64,000 bases of DNA from Cupriavidus necator N-1. Its GTDB lineage: Bacteria > Pseudomonadota > Gammaproteobacteria > Burkholderiales > Burkholderiaceae. How positions within the stretch are numbered: position 1 is the first letter of the stretch; every line of letters begins with the position of its first letter. Made by a program: the position numbers and the translations under genes. This document shows, piece after piece, positions 53,076 through 61,290 of this stretch. The notes under the pieces are model-generated. The model had not been told where the DNA came from. It made no database searches and saw only the letters and a list, made by a program, of their open reading frames with translations. The stretch spans positions 1,116,001-1,180,000 of the forward strand of contig NC_015727.1 of the NCBI RefSeq assembly GCF_000219215.1. Reading direction: 5' to 3'.

Positions 53076-54242
53076 ATGAGCATCAAAGGCAAGGCATATG
53101 TCGTCGGTGCCTATGAACATCCGAGCCGCAAGGCACCGGACAAGTCAGTGGCCCAGCTTCACGCCGAAAGCGCCCGCGGCGCGCTCGAAGACGCCGGACT
53201 GACGCTGGCCGACGTTGATGGCTACTTCTGCGCCGGCGATGCACCCGGACTCGGCGTGCTGAACATGGTTGACTACCTCGGCCTGAAGCTGCGCCACGTC
53301 GACGCCACCGAGACCGGTGGCTCGTCGTACCTGGTGCATGTGTCGCACGCCGCGCAGGCTATTGCCATGGGCAAGTGCAACGTGGCGCTGATCACGCTGG
53401 CCGGCCGCCCACGCTCGGAGGGTTCTAGCGGCACCAAACCGCGCGCCTGGGGCGCCAACATTCCCGACTCGCCCTTCGAGTTGCCATACAGCCCGGCCAC
53501 CGTCAATTCGTATGGCATGGTCGCCATGCGCCATATGCATGAATATGGCACCACGCCCGAGCAACTGGCCTGGATCAAGGTGGCCGCGTCGCACCATGCG
53601 CAACACAACCCCCACGCCATGCTGCGCGACGTGGTGACCGTGGAAGACGTGCTGAACTCGCCGATGATCTCAGACCCGCTGCGCAAGCTCGACTGCTGCG
53701 TGGTGTCCGACGGCGGCGGCGCACTCATCGTCGCCCGCCCGGAGATCGCGGCCAAGCTGAACCGGCCGAGGATCAAGGTGCTGGGCGCGGGCGAGCATGT
53801 GAAGGGCCAGCTAGGCGGCCATGTGGACCTGACGTGGTCGGCGGCCAAGGTTTCGGGCGCCGCGGCATTCGCCGAAGCGGGCGTGGCCCCCGGGGACATC
53901 AAGTACGCATCGATCTATGACAGCTTCACGATCACCGTACTGATGCAGCTCGAAGACCTCGGCTTCTGCAAAAAAGGCGAAGGCGGCAGATTCGTCATGG
54001 ACGGCAACCTGATCTCCGGCGTTGGCAAGCTGCCGTTCAACACCGACGGGGGCGGTCTGTGCAACAACCACCCGGCCAATCGGGGCGGCATTACCAAGGT
54101 AATCGAGGCCGTGCGCCAGTTACGCGGCGAAGCGCACCCGGCCGTGCAGGTCAAGAACTGCGACCTAGCCCTGGCCCAAGGAACCGGCGGCCTGCTTGGC
54201 TCCCGCCACGGCAGCGCCACGCTGATCCTCGAACGCGAGTAG
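53076..54242 (+). CDS. Thiolase-like (SCP2/Ltp2-type) protein without nucleophilic Cys
   Basis: A 388-residue thiolase-fold protein. Compared with the classical thiolase at 35786-36964, where Cys92 sits 19 residues before CNVA, the same position here is Gly82 (ETGGSSYLVHVS...KCNVA). The C-terminal block is NTDGGGLCNNHPANRGGITK. Steroid-pathway Ltp2 proteins also lack the Cys and act as retro-aldolases together with a DUF35 partner; a DUF35 gene follows directly. An aldol-cleaving role is inferred. The ATG at 53076 is chosen over 52998; GAAGGAA precedes it. Confidence 0.85.
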   Translation: MSIKGKAYVVGAYEHPSRKAPDKSVAQLHAESARGALEDAGLTLADVDGYFCAGDAPGLGVLNMVDYLGLKLRHVDATETGGSSYLVHVSHAAQAIAMGKCNVALITLAGRPRSEGSSGTKPRAWGANIPDSPFELPYSPATVNSYGMVAMRHMHEYGTTPEQLAWIKVAASHHAQHNPHAMLRDVVTVEDVLNSPMISDPLRKLDCCVVSDGGGALIVARPEIAAKLNRPRIKVLGAGEHVKGQLGGHVDLTWSAAKVSGAAAFAEAGVAPGDIKYASIYDSFTITVLMQLEDLGFCKKGEGGRFVMDGNLISGVGKLPFNTDGGGLCNNHPANRGGITKVIEAVRQLRGEAHPAVQVKNCDLALAQGTGGLLGSRHGSATLILERE

Positions 54243-54274
54243 TCCGCCTCACACAATACATCCGCGCAATCCAC

Positions 54275-54673
54275 ATGAGCACTCCATACACTCCCCAAGT
54301 TCTGACGTCGCCCGAACAATCGCCGGAGAACGCCGAATTCTGGGCGGCTGCCAGCGAAGGCCGCCTGCTTGTGCGCCACTGCGAGCGCTGCGAAAAACCG
54401 CATTGGTATCCGCGCACGCTGTGCCCGTTCTGCATGGGCGAAACCTATTGGAAGGCGGCGTCCGGCCGGGGTACGATCTATTCGTACAGCGTCACGCGCC
54501 GTGCGGGCCCCACCCCGTTCTGCATGGCTTATGTCACGCTCGAGGAAGGCGTGACGATGATGACGCGCATCGTCGATTGCGACCTCGATACCGTGCGCAT
54601 TGGCCAGAAGGTGCAGGTGACCTTCACGCCCACCGACAACGGCCCCCCCATGCCGACGTTCAAGCCGCTCTGA
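54275..54673 (+). CDS. DUF35 zinc-ribbon/OB-fold protein
   Basis: A 132-residue protein with an N-terminal helix, a zinc ribbon (Cys36, Cys39, Cys50, Cys53 in HCERCEKPHWYPRTLCPFC) and an OB fold (GRGTIYSYSVTRRAGPTPFC). DUF35 proteins bind thiolase-fold partners and shape their CoA-ester site. It is directly downstream of the thiolase-like gene, so the two products probably form one enzyme. Confidence 0.88.
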   Translation: MSTPYTPQVLTSPEQSPENAEFWAAASEGRLLVRHCERCEKPHWYPRTLCPFCMGETYWKAASGRGTIYSYSVTRRAGPTPFCMAYVTLEEGVTMMTRIVDCDLDTVRIGQKVQVTFTPTDNGPPMPTFKPL

Positions 54674-54725
54674 TGTCCGCCTCCACGTAAAACCGCCCTC
54701 GCGGATACACGCACACAACGCAGCC

Positions 54726-56825
54726 ATGACCACCCTGTCCATTCCAGATTGCCTGCTTCACCCGAATTCGGTCGCCGTGATCGGCGCTTCCGACGATCCG
54801 ATCCGCATTGGCGGCCGGCCAATAGCCTCGATGCTTGCCAAGGGCTTCGCTGGCCGCATCCTGCCGGTCAACCCGAACCGCGCTACGGTGCAGGGCCTGC
54901 CGGCCTATCCGTCGGTGGCCGCGCTTCCCGAAGTCCCGGACGTGGCGATCATCGCCGTGCCCGGCGAGCATGCGGTCACAGCGGTCCAGGCACTGGCCGA
55001 CCGCGGCACGAAGGCGGCCATCATGTTTACGGCAGGCTTTGCCGAGGTCAACGATGAAGGCGCGGCCACGCAGGCTGAGATGGTTGCCATCGCGCGCCGG
55101 GCCGGCATGCGGCTGCTCGGGCCCAACACGCTGGGCATGGTCAACATGCACAACGGCTTCGTTGGCAGCTTCTCGGGCTTTGCATCGGCGACCGGGTCAC
55201 GGCCCGGCCGCGTGGGCATCGTCAGCCAGTCCGGCGCCTATGGTAGCCATTTGGTCACGTCGGCCATGGAAGCGGGTGTATTCCCGTCCAGCGTGGTCAT
55301 GACCGGCAACGAGGCGGACCTGAACGTGGCCGATATCGTGCGCCTGTTCGCCGCGGACCCCAACACCGACGTGATTGCCGTCTACGCCGAGGGCATCAGC
55401 GACGGCCCGGGCCTGATAGAGGCATTCCGCGCGGCGCATGCCGCGCGCAAGCCCGTGGTGATGATGAAAGTGGGCCGCAGCGAAGTGGGCGGGGCCGCTG
55501 CACGTTCGCATACCGCATCGATTGCCGGTGATGACGCCGTGATTAGCGCCGTCCTCGACGAGTTGGGCGTGGTGCGGGTGCGTACCACCGAGGAAATGCT
55601 CGACATCCTGCGCCTGGCGGGGCGCCGCATCTTCCCGGCCAACAACTCGCTGGGCGTGGTGACCGTCAGCGGGGGCGCCGGCGTGATCGTCTCGGATGCC
55701 GCCGAGGAACTCGGCATCCCGATGCCCGAGATGCCAGCCGCCGCACAAGCCCGCATGCGCAAACTGCTGCCGATCTGCGCCGCACGCAATCCGGTGGACG
55801 TGACTGCCCAGTTCATCAACGACACCACGCTGGTCACGCCGTTCACGGAGTCGATGATGGCTGAAGGGGGCTACGCCACGCTGCTGGCGTTCTTCAGCTA
55901 CGCGGCGGCCGTACCGGGCGTGGCCGATTCGCTGCTGCAGCAACTGGGCGACGTGCGCAAGCGCTATCCGGATCGGCTCTACGTGCTGGTGGCCCGTGGC
56001 GATCCGACCATCCTCGCTCGCTTCGAGGAAGCCGGCTTCACGGTGTTCGGCGATCCGAGTCGCGCCGTGACCGCCATCGCCGCGATGGGCCGCTTCGGTG
56101 AGGCATTCGCAGGAAACACGTTGGCACCGGTGCCCCGGGTGACCAATGTCACGCTGCCGCGGCAGGCGCCGACCGAAGCGGAGGCGAAGGCGCTGCTGGC
56201 GAAAGCCGGCATCCCGAGCGCGCCTGAACGCGCTTGTGCCGAAATGGAGGTTGCTGTGGCGGCCGCGCGCGAGATCGGATTCCCGGTCGTGCTAAAGATC
56301 CTGTCGCCCGACATTATTCATAAGTCCGAGATTGGCGGCGTGCTGCTGAACGTGGCCAACGAAGGCGCGGTGCGTGAAGGCTTTGCGCTGCTGCTGGACC
56401 GAGCCGCCAAGGCCATGCCCGACGCACGCATCGAGGGTGTGCTCGTGGCCAAGCAGATGAACGGCGGAGTGGAGTGCATCATGGGTATCAACCGCGACCC
56501 GGTGTTCGGCCCGATCGCCATGTTCGGGCTCGGTGGTGTGTTCGTCGAGGTGCTCAAGGACGTGGTGCTCCGCCGCTGCCCGTTCGGCCCGGACGTGGCC
56601 GAACAGATGATCCGCTCGATCAAGGGCGCACCACTGCTGCTCGGTGCGCGCGGACGGCCCGTGGCGGACATTGCCGCGCTGGCCCAGGCGCTGTCGCAGT
56701 TGTCCGCATTCGCCGTTGCCGCGGGCCCGCGCCTGCAGTCGATCGACCTGAACCCGGTGCTGGCCATGCCGCACGGCCAGGGCGTCTACGCTGTGGATGC
56801 GGTGATCGAGGTGGACCCTGAGTGA
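54726..56825 (+). CDS. NDP-forming acyl-CoA synthetase
   Basis: A 699-residue acyl-CoA synthetase of the ADP/GDP-forming type with both subunits fused: CoA-binding domain (SVAVIGASDDPIRIGGRPIA), ligase-CoA domains with the phosphorylated His262 (ARSHTASIAGDD) and a C-terminal ATP-grasp domain (from about 480; FPVVLKILSPDIIHKSEIGG). It makes or uses acyl-CoA with nucleotide. It ends the operon with the thiolase-like and DUF35 genes and could recover energy from a released acyl-CoA or activate the substrate. Confidence 0.87.
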   Translation: MTTLSIPDCLLHPNSVAVIGASDDPIRIGGRPIASMLAKGFAGRILPVNPNRATVQGLPAYPSVAALPEVPDVAIIAVPGEHAVTAVQALADRGTKAAIMFTAGFAEVNDEGAATQAEMVAIARRAGMRLLGPNTLGMVNMHNGFVGSFSGFASATGSRPGRVGIVSQSGAYGSHLVTSAMEAGVFPSSVVMTGNEADLNVADIVRLFAADPNTDVIAVYAEGISDGPGLIEAFRAAHAARKPVVMMKVGRSEVGGAAARSHTASIAGDDAVISAVLDELGVVRVRTTEEMLDILRLAGRRIFPANNSLGVVTVSGGAGVIVSDAAEELGIPMPEMPAAAQARMRKLLPICAARNPVDVTAQFINDTTLVTPFTESMMAEGGYATLLAFFSYAAAVPGVADSLLQQLGDVRKRYPDRLYVLVARGDPTILARFEEAGFTVFGDPSRAVTAIAAMGRFGEAFAGNTLAPVPRVTNVTLPRQAPTEAEAKALLAKAGIPSAPERACAEMEVAVAAAREIGFPVVLKILSPDIIHKSEIGGVLLNVANEGAVREGFALLLDRAAKAMPDARIEGVLVAKQMNGGVECIMGINRDPVFGPIAMFGLGGVFVEVLKDVVLRRCPFGPDVAEQMIRSIKGAPLLLGARGRPVADIAALAQALSQLSAFAVAAGPRLQSIDLNPVLAMPHGQGVYAVDAVIEVDPE

Positions 56826-56871
56826 TGAGTGGCCTCCTCTCCGGGGTGTTGAGCGTCGAGGGGAGAAATTA

Positions 56872-56895
56872 GCCGCGAGCGTCAGCGCTCGCGGC
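56872..56895 (+). terminator. Hairpin at operon end
   Basis: GCCGCGAGCG-TCAG-CGCTCGCGGC, a perfect 10-bp stem with a 4-base loop, 47 bases after the acyl-CoA synthetase stop. The T-run is weak. Confidence 0.6.
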
Positions 56896-57342
56896 ACCCG
56901 TTATCAATCAGTTACGGCTCGTATCGAGCGCCTCTGCGTTAGCGAGGGCCGGCGATCCGCCATGCCGTACCTCCACCCATGCCTGTGGACCGGCCGGTGG
57001 TCGGAGAGAGCACAGCAGCGAGCCCGTCCATGGAGACTGGCGAGCGGCCTGTCGATCACGCAAACGGGCAAGCCGCTCGGCTATGGCGAGGTCTCGAACC
57101 TCATTCGCGCCAATCGTCACTGAAAAGGCACCACGCCGCACCAGCAGCGCAATCGGCTCCGCGAGATGCATTAGGCACCCAGAGCCTTGGCGACGCTGCC
57201 CTGCCGGGCCTCGCTTACCTTTTGGCCCGTCCTACACCGTTCCCGTTGCCCACCACTCGCCAATCCGGGTAGTGCCTCAGCGCGTCGCGCTTGCAATCAT
57301 TAAGCCACGCGATACGCGGACCCCACACTACGGAGAGTGTTC
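56896..57342. other. Intergenic stretch
   Basis: About 450 bases without a supported gene. A plus-strand frame ends LSITQTGKPLGYGEVSNLIR, ANRH at 57121, which may be a remnant of a larger protein that I cannot name. The promoter of the next operon is expected near the right end. Confidence 0.35.
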
Positions 57343-58173
57343 ATGAGCAGGAAGCTGGAAGGCAAGGTTGCCATCGTCACGGGATCGGGCCGGGGCATTG
57401 GCCGCGCGGTAGCGCTGAAGTTTGCGAGCGAAGGCGCCAGGGTGATCGTCAACGATCTCGACCAGGTACCGGCCGACGAGGTGGTGGCCGAGATCGTGAA
57501 GACGGGCGGCACGGCTGTTGCGTTCGCGGGCAGCGTGGTGGCACCGGACTTTGGCTCGAACATCGTCAAGCTGGCACTCGACACATTCGGCGCGGTAGAC
57601 ATCATCGTCAACAACGCAGGCTATACCTGGGACAACGTGATTCAGAAGATGAGCGACGAGCAGTGGGATGCGATCGTCGATTGCCACCTCAAGGCGCCGT
57701 TCATGTTGCTGCGCGCGGCACAGCCTTATTTCCGGGAGGCCAGCAAGGCCGAGGCAGACGCTGGGCGCGAAGTGTTCCGCAAGGTCGTCAACATTTCGTC
57801 GGTCTCGGGCACGCAGGGCAATGCGGGCCAGGTCAACTACTCTGCTGCCAAGGCGGGCGTGATCGGCATGACCAAGACGCTGGCCAAGGAATGGGGCCGC
57901 ATGAAGGTCAATGTGAACTGCGTGGCGTTCGGCGCCATCGAAACGCGCCTGACCCAGTCGACCACCGAGGACAAGACCGTGCAGGTAGAAGGCCGCGAGA
58001 TCAAGGTGGGGGTGCATCCGGACCGCATCGCGGCAGCCGGGCGCGACACCCCGCTTGGCCGGTTCGGCACCGCCGAGGAAGCGGCCGGCGCGGTCTACAT
58101 GCTCTGCATCCCCGAATCGAACTACGTCAATGGCCAGACCATCATCTGTGGCGGCGGACGCGGCGGCTTCTGA
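57343..58173 (+). CDS. Short-chain dehydrogenase/reductase
   Basis: A 276-residue SDR. NAD(P) site VTGSGRGIGRAVALKFASEG, NNAG motif (VNNAGYTW), catalytic Ser in VNISSVSGTQGN and Tyr-x3-Lys in VNYSAAKAG. The length and a 30-residue insert before the C-terminus (EGREIKVGVHPDRIA) differ from FabG. GGAG seven bases before the ATG at 57343 is preferred to the GTG at 57337. It probably oxidises a hydroxyacyl-CoA or cyclic alcohol, followed by a Bug receptor gene. Confidence 0.87.
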   Translation: MSRKLEGKVAIVTGSGRGIGRAVALKFASEGARVIVNDLDQVPADEVVAEIVKTGGTAVAFAGSVVAPDFGSNIVKLALDTFGAVDIIVNNAGYTWDNVIQKMSDEQWDAIVDCHLKAPFMLLRAAQPYFREASKAEADAGREVFRKVVNISSVSGTQGNAGQVNYSAAKAGVIGMTKTLAKEWGRMKVNVNCVAFGAIETRLTQSTTEDKTVQVEGREIKVGVHPDRIAAAGRDTPLGRFGTAEEAAGAVYMLCIPESNYVNGQTIICGGGRGGF

Positions 58174-58260
58174 GCGCGCGAAAACAGCAAGACAGCACGC
58201 GACGTTCCCGGAGCTTCCGCGGCACGTCGCTACCATAACAACGACACGGAGACAACGCCC

Positions 58261-59250
58261 ATGACGAATATCGACAGAGCCCGACGCGCCCTCGCCTGGC
58301 TGGCGACCGGCGTCGCCATCACGCTGATTCCTGCGGGCGGTAGCGCCCTGGCACAGGGCTATCCCGAACGGCCGGTAAAGATCGTATCGCCCACGAGCCC
58401 CGGCACGGGCGTCGACGATTTCTCGCGGTTGCTGGCGAAGCACCTGACCGAGAAGCTCGGCAAGCCATTCTATGTGGAGAACCGCCCAGGCGGCAATTCG
58501 ATCATCGCCACCGACGCTGTGGCCAAGGCAGCCCCCAACGGCTACACGCTGCTGCTGGCACTGTCGAGCGCCATGTCGGCCAACCCATTCCTGTTCAAGC
58601 AACTCCCTTACAGTCCCACGCGCGACTTCGTTCCTGTTGCGCGCCTGAGTTCGCTTCCTGTCACTGTAGTCGTCCCGGCCACCTCGCCGTACCGCACGCT
58701 TGGGCAGTTGATGGCCGCTGCGCGCGCCCAGCCCGGCAAGTTGAACTACGGCACCAGCAGTTCAGGCTACCGTGCGATGCTGGCGGCCATTAACGATGCC
58801 GGGAAAGCCAAGGCTGTTGATGTCCCCTACAAGGCCATGAGCACGTTGCTGCCCGATCTCATCGGTGGCGTGGTGGACTACACCGTGCTCGAGATTTCGG
58901 CGGCCGTGCCGCTGATCCAGTCAGGAAAGCTGCGCGCGCTGGCGGTCTCCAATACTGCCCGTGTCCCGGTAATCGCCGACGTGCCTACGCTGGCCGAGGC
59001 GGGCATGCCGGATGCAACGGTCATTGGTTGGGTTGGACTTGCCGCCCCCGCGGGTACGCCCGCCGCCGTGGTGGACAAGCTCGCGGAGGCGGCGCTCGCG
59101 TTCGTCAACACGCCGGAAGCCAAAGCGCATTTCGCACAACGAGGCACCAGCGCCTATCCGCTGGGCCCGAAGGCATTCGCCAGCGCACTGGTTAGCGACC
59201 AGGCACAGTGGCAGCGCGTGATCTCAATGGCGGGCATCCTCGCCGAGTAG
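58261..59250 (+). CDS. Bug-type periplasmic solute receptor (GTGVDD type)
   Basis: A 329-residue Bug receptor. Signal peptide about 1-33 (GSALAQ), YPERPVKIVSPTSPGTGVDD and FSRLLAKHLTEKLG, then VENRPGGNSIIATDAVAKAA. It is closer to the receptor at 40785-41762 than to the one at 30151-31122. It lies between two SDR genes of the same operon. Confidence 0.88.
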   Translation: MTNIDRARRALAWLATGVAITLIPAGGSALAQGYPERPVKIVSPTSPGTGVDDFSRLLAKHLTEKLGKPFYVENRPGGNSIIATDAVAKAAPNGYTLLLALSSAMSANPFLFKQLPYSPTRDFVPVARLSSLPVTVVVPATSPYRTLGQLMAAARAQPGKLNYGTSSSGYRAMLAAINDAGKAKAVDVPYKAMSTLLPDLIGGVVDYTVLEISAAVPLIQSGKLRALAVSNTARVPVIADVPTLAEAGMPDATVIGWVGLAAPAGTPAAVVDKLAEAALAFVNTPEAKAHFAQRGTSAYPLGPKAFASALVSDQAQWQRVISMAGILAE

Positions 59251-59417
59251 CGTGCCAGGCGATGCCGCTCCCGGCACGCCAATCGACTGCTCCATCCGGC
59301 TAGTGCGCCCTGTCTTGCCGCTGCAAATAATGAGGCACTGCGTATGCCGCGGCCCGGTGCCGGCGGCGTGCGCGACCGCACAACCCAATCTTGTGTCAAC
59401 CAATGAAAGGAAGAGCT

Positions 59418-60350
59418 ATGCAACAACTCTGCAAGGACCGCGTCGTTGTCATCACCGGCGCCGGTCGCGGCCTGGGCCGCGAATATGCGCTGGAATTCGC
59501 CCGCCACGGCGCGAAGGTTGTCGTGAACGATCTCGGCGCCTCTGCCGACGGTTCCAGCGTGGTTGCCGGTCCGGCACAGGATGTGGTGGACGAGATCCGC
59601 GCCATGGGCGGAGAGGCCATCGCCAACAATGCCGACGTGGCTGACTGGGACGGCGCCGGCAGCATGATCCAGAGCGCGATCGACACGTTCGGGGGCCTCG
59701 ACGTGGTGGTCAACAACGCCGCCATCCTGCGCGACCGCATGCTCGTGAACATGCCGGTGGAAGACTGGGACGCCGTGATCCGCGTCCACCTGCGCGGCAC
59801 GTTCGTGCCGATGCGCCATGCCAGCACCTACTGGCGCGACGAATCCAAGGCCGGCCGCCAGCGCCAGGCGCGCGTGATCAATACGTCGTCGTCGGCGGGC
59901 CTGTTCGGCAACATCGGCCAGACCTGCTACGGCGCGGCCAAGGCTGGCATCGCCGCCATGTCGAATATCGCCGCCGAAGAACTGAGCCGTTACGGCGTGA
60001 CGGTCAACACAATTTACCCGAGTGGCACCACGCGCCATACCGAGCACCTGCTCAAGAGCGGGCGGCTCAGCGTGTCGACCGACGCCGTGGAAGGCTTCGA
60101 CGCTTTCGACCCGGCCAATGTGGCCCCGCTGATCGTCTGGCTTGGCAGCGAGCAGTCCGAAGGCGTCACGGGCCGCGTGTTCGGCAGCCGTGGCGGACGC
60201 ATCACGGTGGCCGAAGGCTGGCATGCCGGCCCCCGCATCGAGAAGGCCGGGCGTTGGGAAGTGGCCGAACTGGGCGAGCGCATGCACGAACTGGTCTCGC
60301 GCGCCGCGCCGAGCGCCAACCTCGACGGTGTCATCCCCGGCCGCGCCTGA
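59418..60350 (+). CDS. Short-chain dehydrogenase/reductase, peroxisomal MFE-like
   Basis: A 310-residue SDR related to the dehydrogenase part of multifunctional enzyme type 2: GAGRGLGREYALEFARHGAK, VNDLGASADG, NNAAILRDRMLVNM, Ser/Tyr/Lys in NTSSSAGLFG and CYGAAKAG. This group oxidises 3-hydroxyacyl-CoAs, including branched and sterol-derived ones. GGAAGAG precedes the ATG at 59418. It is followed by two MaoC-type genes, giving the hydratase-dehydrogenase order of beta-oxidation. Confidence 0.88.
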   Translation: MQQLCKDRVVVITGAGRGLGREYALEFARHGAKVVVNDLGASADGSSVVAGPAQDVVDEIRAMGGEAIANNADVADWDGAGSMIQSAIDTFGGLDVVVNNAAILRDRMLVNMPVEDWDAVIRVHLRGTFVPMRHASTYWRDESKAGRQRQARVINTSSSAGLFGNIGQTCYGAAKAGIAAMSNIAAEELSRYGVTVNTIYPSGTTRHTEHLLKSGRLSVSTDAVEGFDAFDPANVAPLIVWLGSEQSEGVTGRVFGSRGGRITVAEGWHAGPRIEKAGRWEVAELGERMHELVSRAAPSANLDGVIPGRA

Positions 60351-60378
60351 TGGCGCAACCAGACCCACGGAGAACAAA

Positions 60379-60822
60379 ATGCTCGACAAAAACCTGATCG
60401 GCCACAGCTTTGGCCAGCGCCAAGTCAAAGTGGAAGAGTGGCCGGTGCGCTGGTACGCGAACGCGATCGGCGAAACCAATCCGGAGTACAGCAACGTGGC
60501 CGCCGCTCAGGCCGCCGGCTTGCCTTCGCTGCGCGTGCCGCCCACCTTCCTGTCGTGCCTCGAAGGCTGGCTGTTCAAGACCTTCGACCTGCTCGCGATG
60601 GCGAAGATCGAGCCATCGCGCGTACTCCATGCGGAGCAGCAGTACGACTACCACGCCCCGGTGCATGTCGGGGACACGCTGACCTACGAGCCAAAGATCG
60701 TCGATGTCTATGACAAGAAGGATGGCGCGCTCGAATTCCTGGTGAAGGAAACGCGCATTACCAACCAGCACGGCGCCCACGTGGCGGACTCACGTACCGT
60801 GCTCGTACAACGCAGAGTCTGA
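60379..60822 (+). CDS. MaoC-like hydratase subunit (FAS1-like dehydratase N-domain type)
   Basis: A 147-residue hot-dog protein of the MaoC_dehydrat_N type: WYANAIGETNPEYSNVAAAQ, VPPTFLSCLEG, HAEQQYDYHAPVHVGDTLTY. The Asp/His pair of active MaoC subunits is replaced (GETNPEYS), so it is probably the non-catalytic half. The next gene has the active pair. Such heteromeric hydratases act on bulky enoyl-CoAs in steroid degradation. GGAGA before the ATG at 60379 marks the start. Confidence 0.85.
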   Translation: MLDKNLIGHSFGQRQVKVEEWPVRWYANAIGETNPEYSNVAAAQAAGLPSLRVPPTFLSCLEGWLFKTFDLLAMAKIEPSRVLHAEQQYDYHAPVHVGDTLTYEPKIVDVYDKKDGALEFLVKETRITNQHGAHVADSRTVLVQRRV

Positions 60823-60835
60823 AGGAGATTCCATC

Positions 60836-61255
60836 ATGACGCAACGCAACCTCGCCGGCCTGAAGGTCGGTGACAGTATTCCGGACCTGCAACTGCCGGC
60901 GGTCAGCCGCCGCACACTGGCGGTCTACGCCGGCGCCTCGGGCGACCATCATCCGCTCCATATCGATTCGGACTACGCTAAGGAAAATGGCCTTGGCGAC
61001 GTGTTCGCACACGGGATGCTGTCTGCCGCCTACCTGGGCCGTCTGGTTACCGACTGGGCCGGCCCCGCGCGGCTGCGCGGCCTGAAGATGCGCTTCACGG
61101 GCATCACGCACCTCTATGACGAGCCACGCTGCACCGGCCGCGTCACGGAGTGCTTCGAACACGGTGGCGAAGCACGGCTGCGCGTGGAGATGCAGTGCGT
61201 GAACCAGAAGGGCGAGCAGAAGATCGTGGGCGAGGCCGTTGTCGCCGTGGTCTGA
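60836..61255 (+). CDS. MaoC-like hydratase, catalytic subunit
   Basis: A 139-residue hot-dog protein with the hydratase-2 motif: Asp37 and His42 in ASGDHHPLHIDSDYA, then VFAHGMLSAAYLGRLVTDW. Together with the preceding gene (13 bases away) it should form a heteromeric enoyl-CoA hydratase. AAGGAGA precedes the ATG. Confidence 0.88.
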   Translation: MTQRNLAGLKVGDSIPDLQLPAVSRRTLAVYAGASGDHHPLHIDSDYAKENGLGDVFAHGMLSAAYLGRLVTDWAGPARLRGLKMRFTGITHLYDEPRCTGRVTECFEHGGEARLRVEMQCVNQKGEQKIVGEAVVAVV

Positions 61256-61290
61256 CTTCCGATCCAATCATTCATTCAGCAATCGTCCCC

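Noticed and set aside
56908..57171. Minus-strand ORF of 87 codons
   Set aside because: No family, no ribosome site, and codon use unlike neighbours; left as intergenic.
57328..58602. Minus-strand ORF of 424 codons
   Set aside because: Antisense to an SDR and a Bug receptor; composition is typical of a shadow frame.
59154..60494. Minus-strand ORF of 446 codons
   Set aside because: Antisense to an SDR and a MaoC-like gene; no motif.
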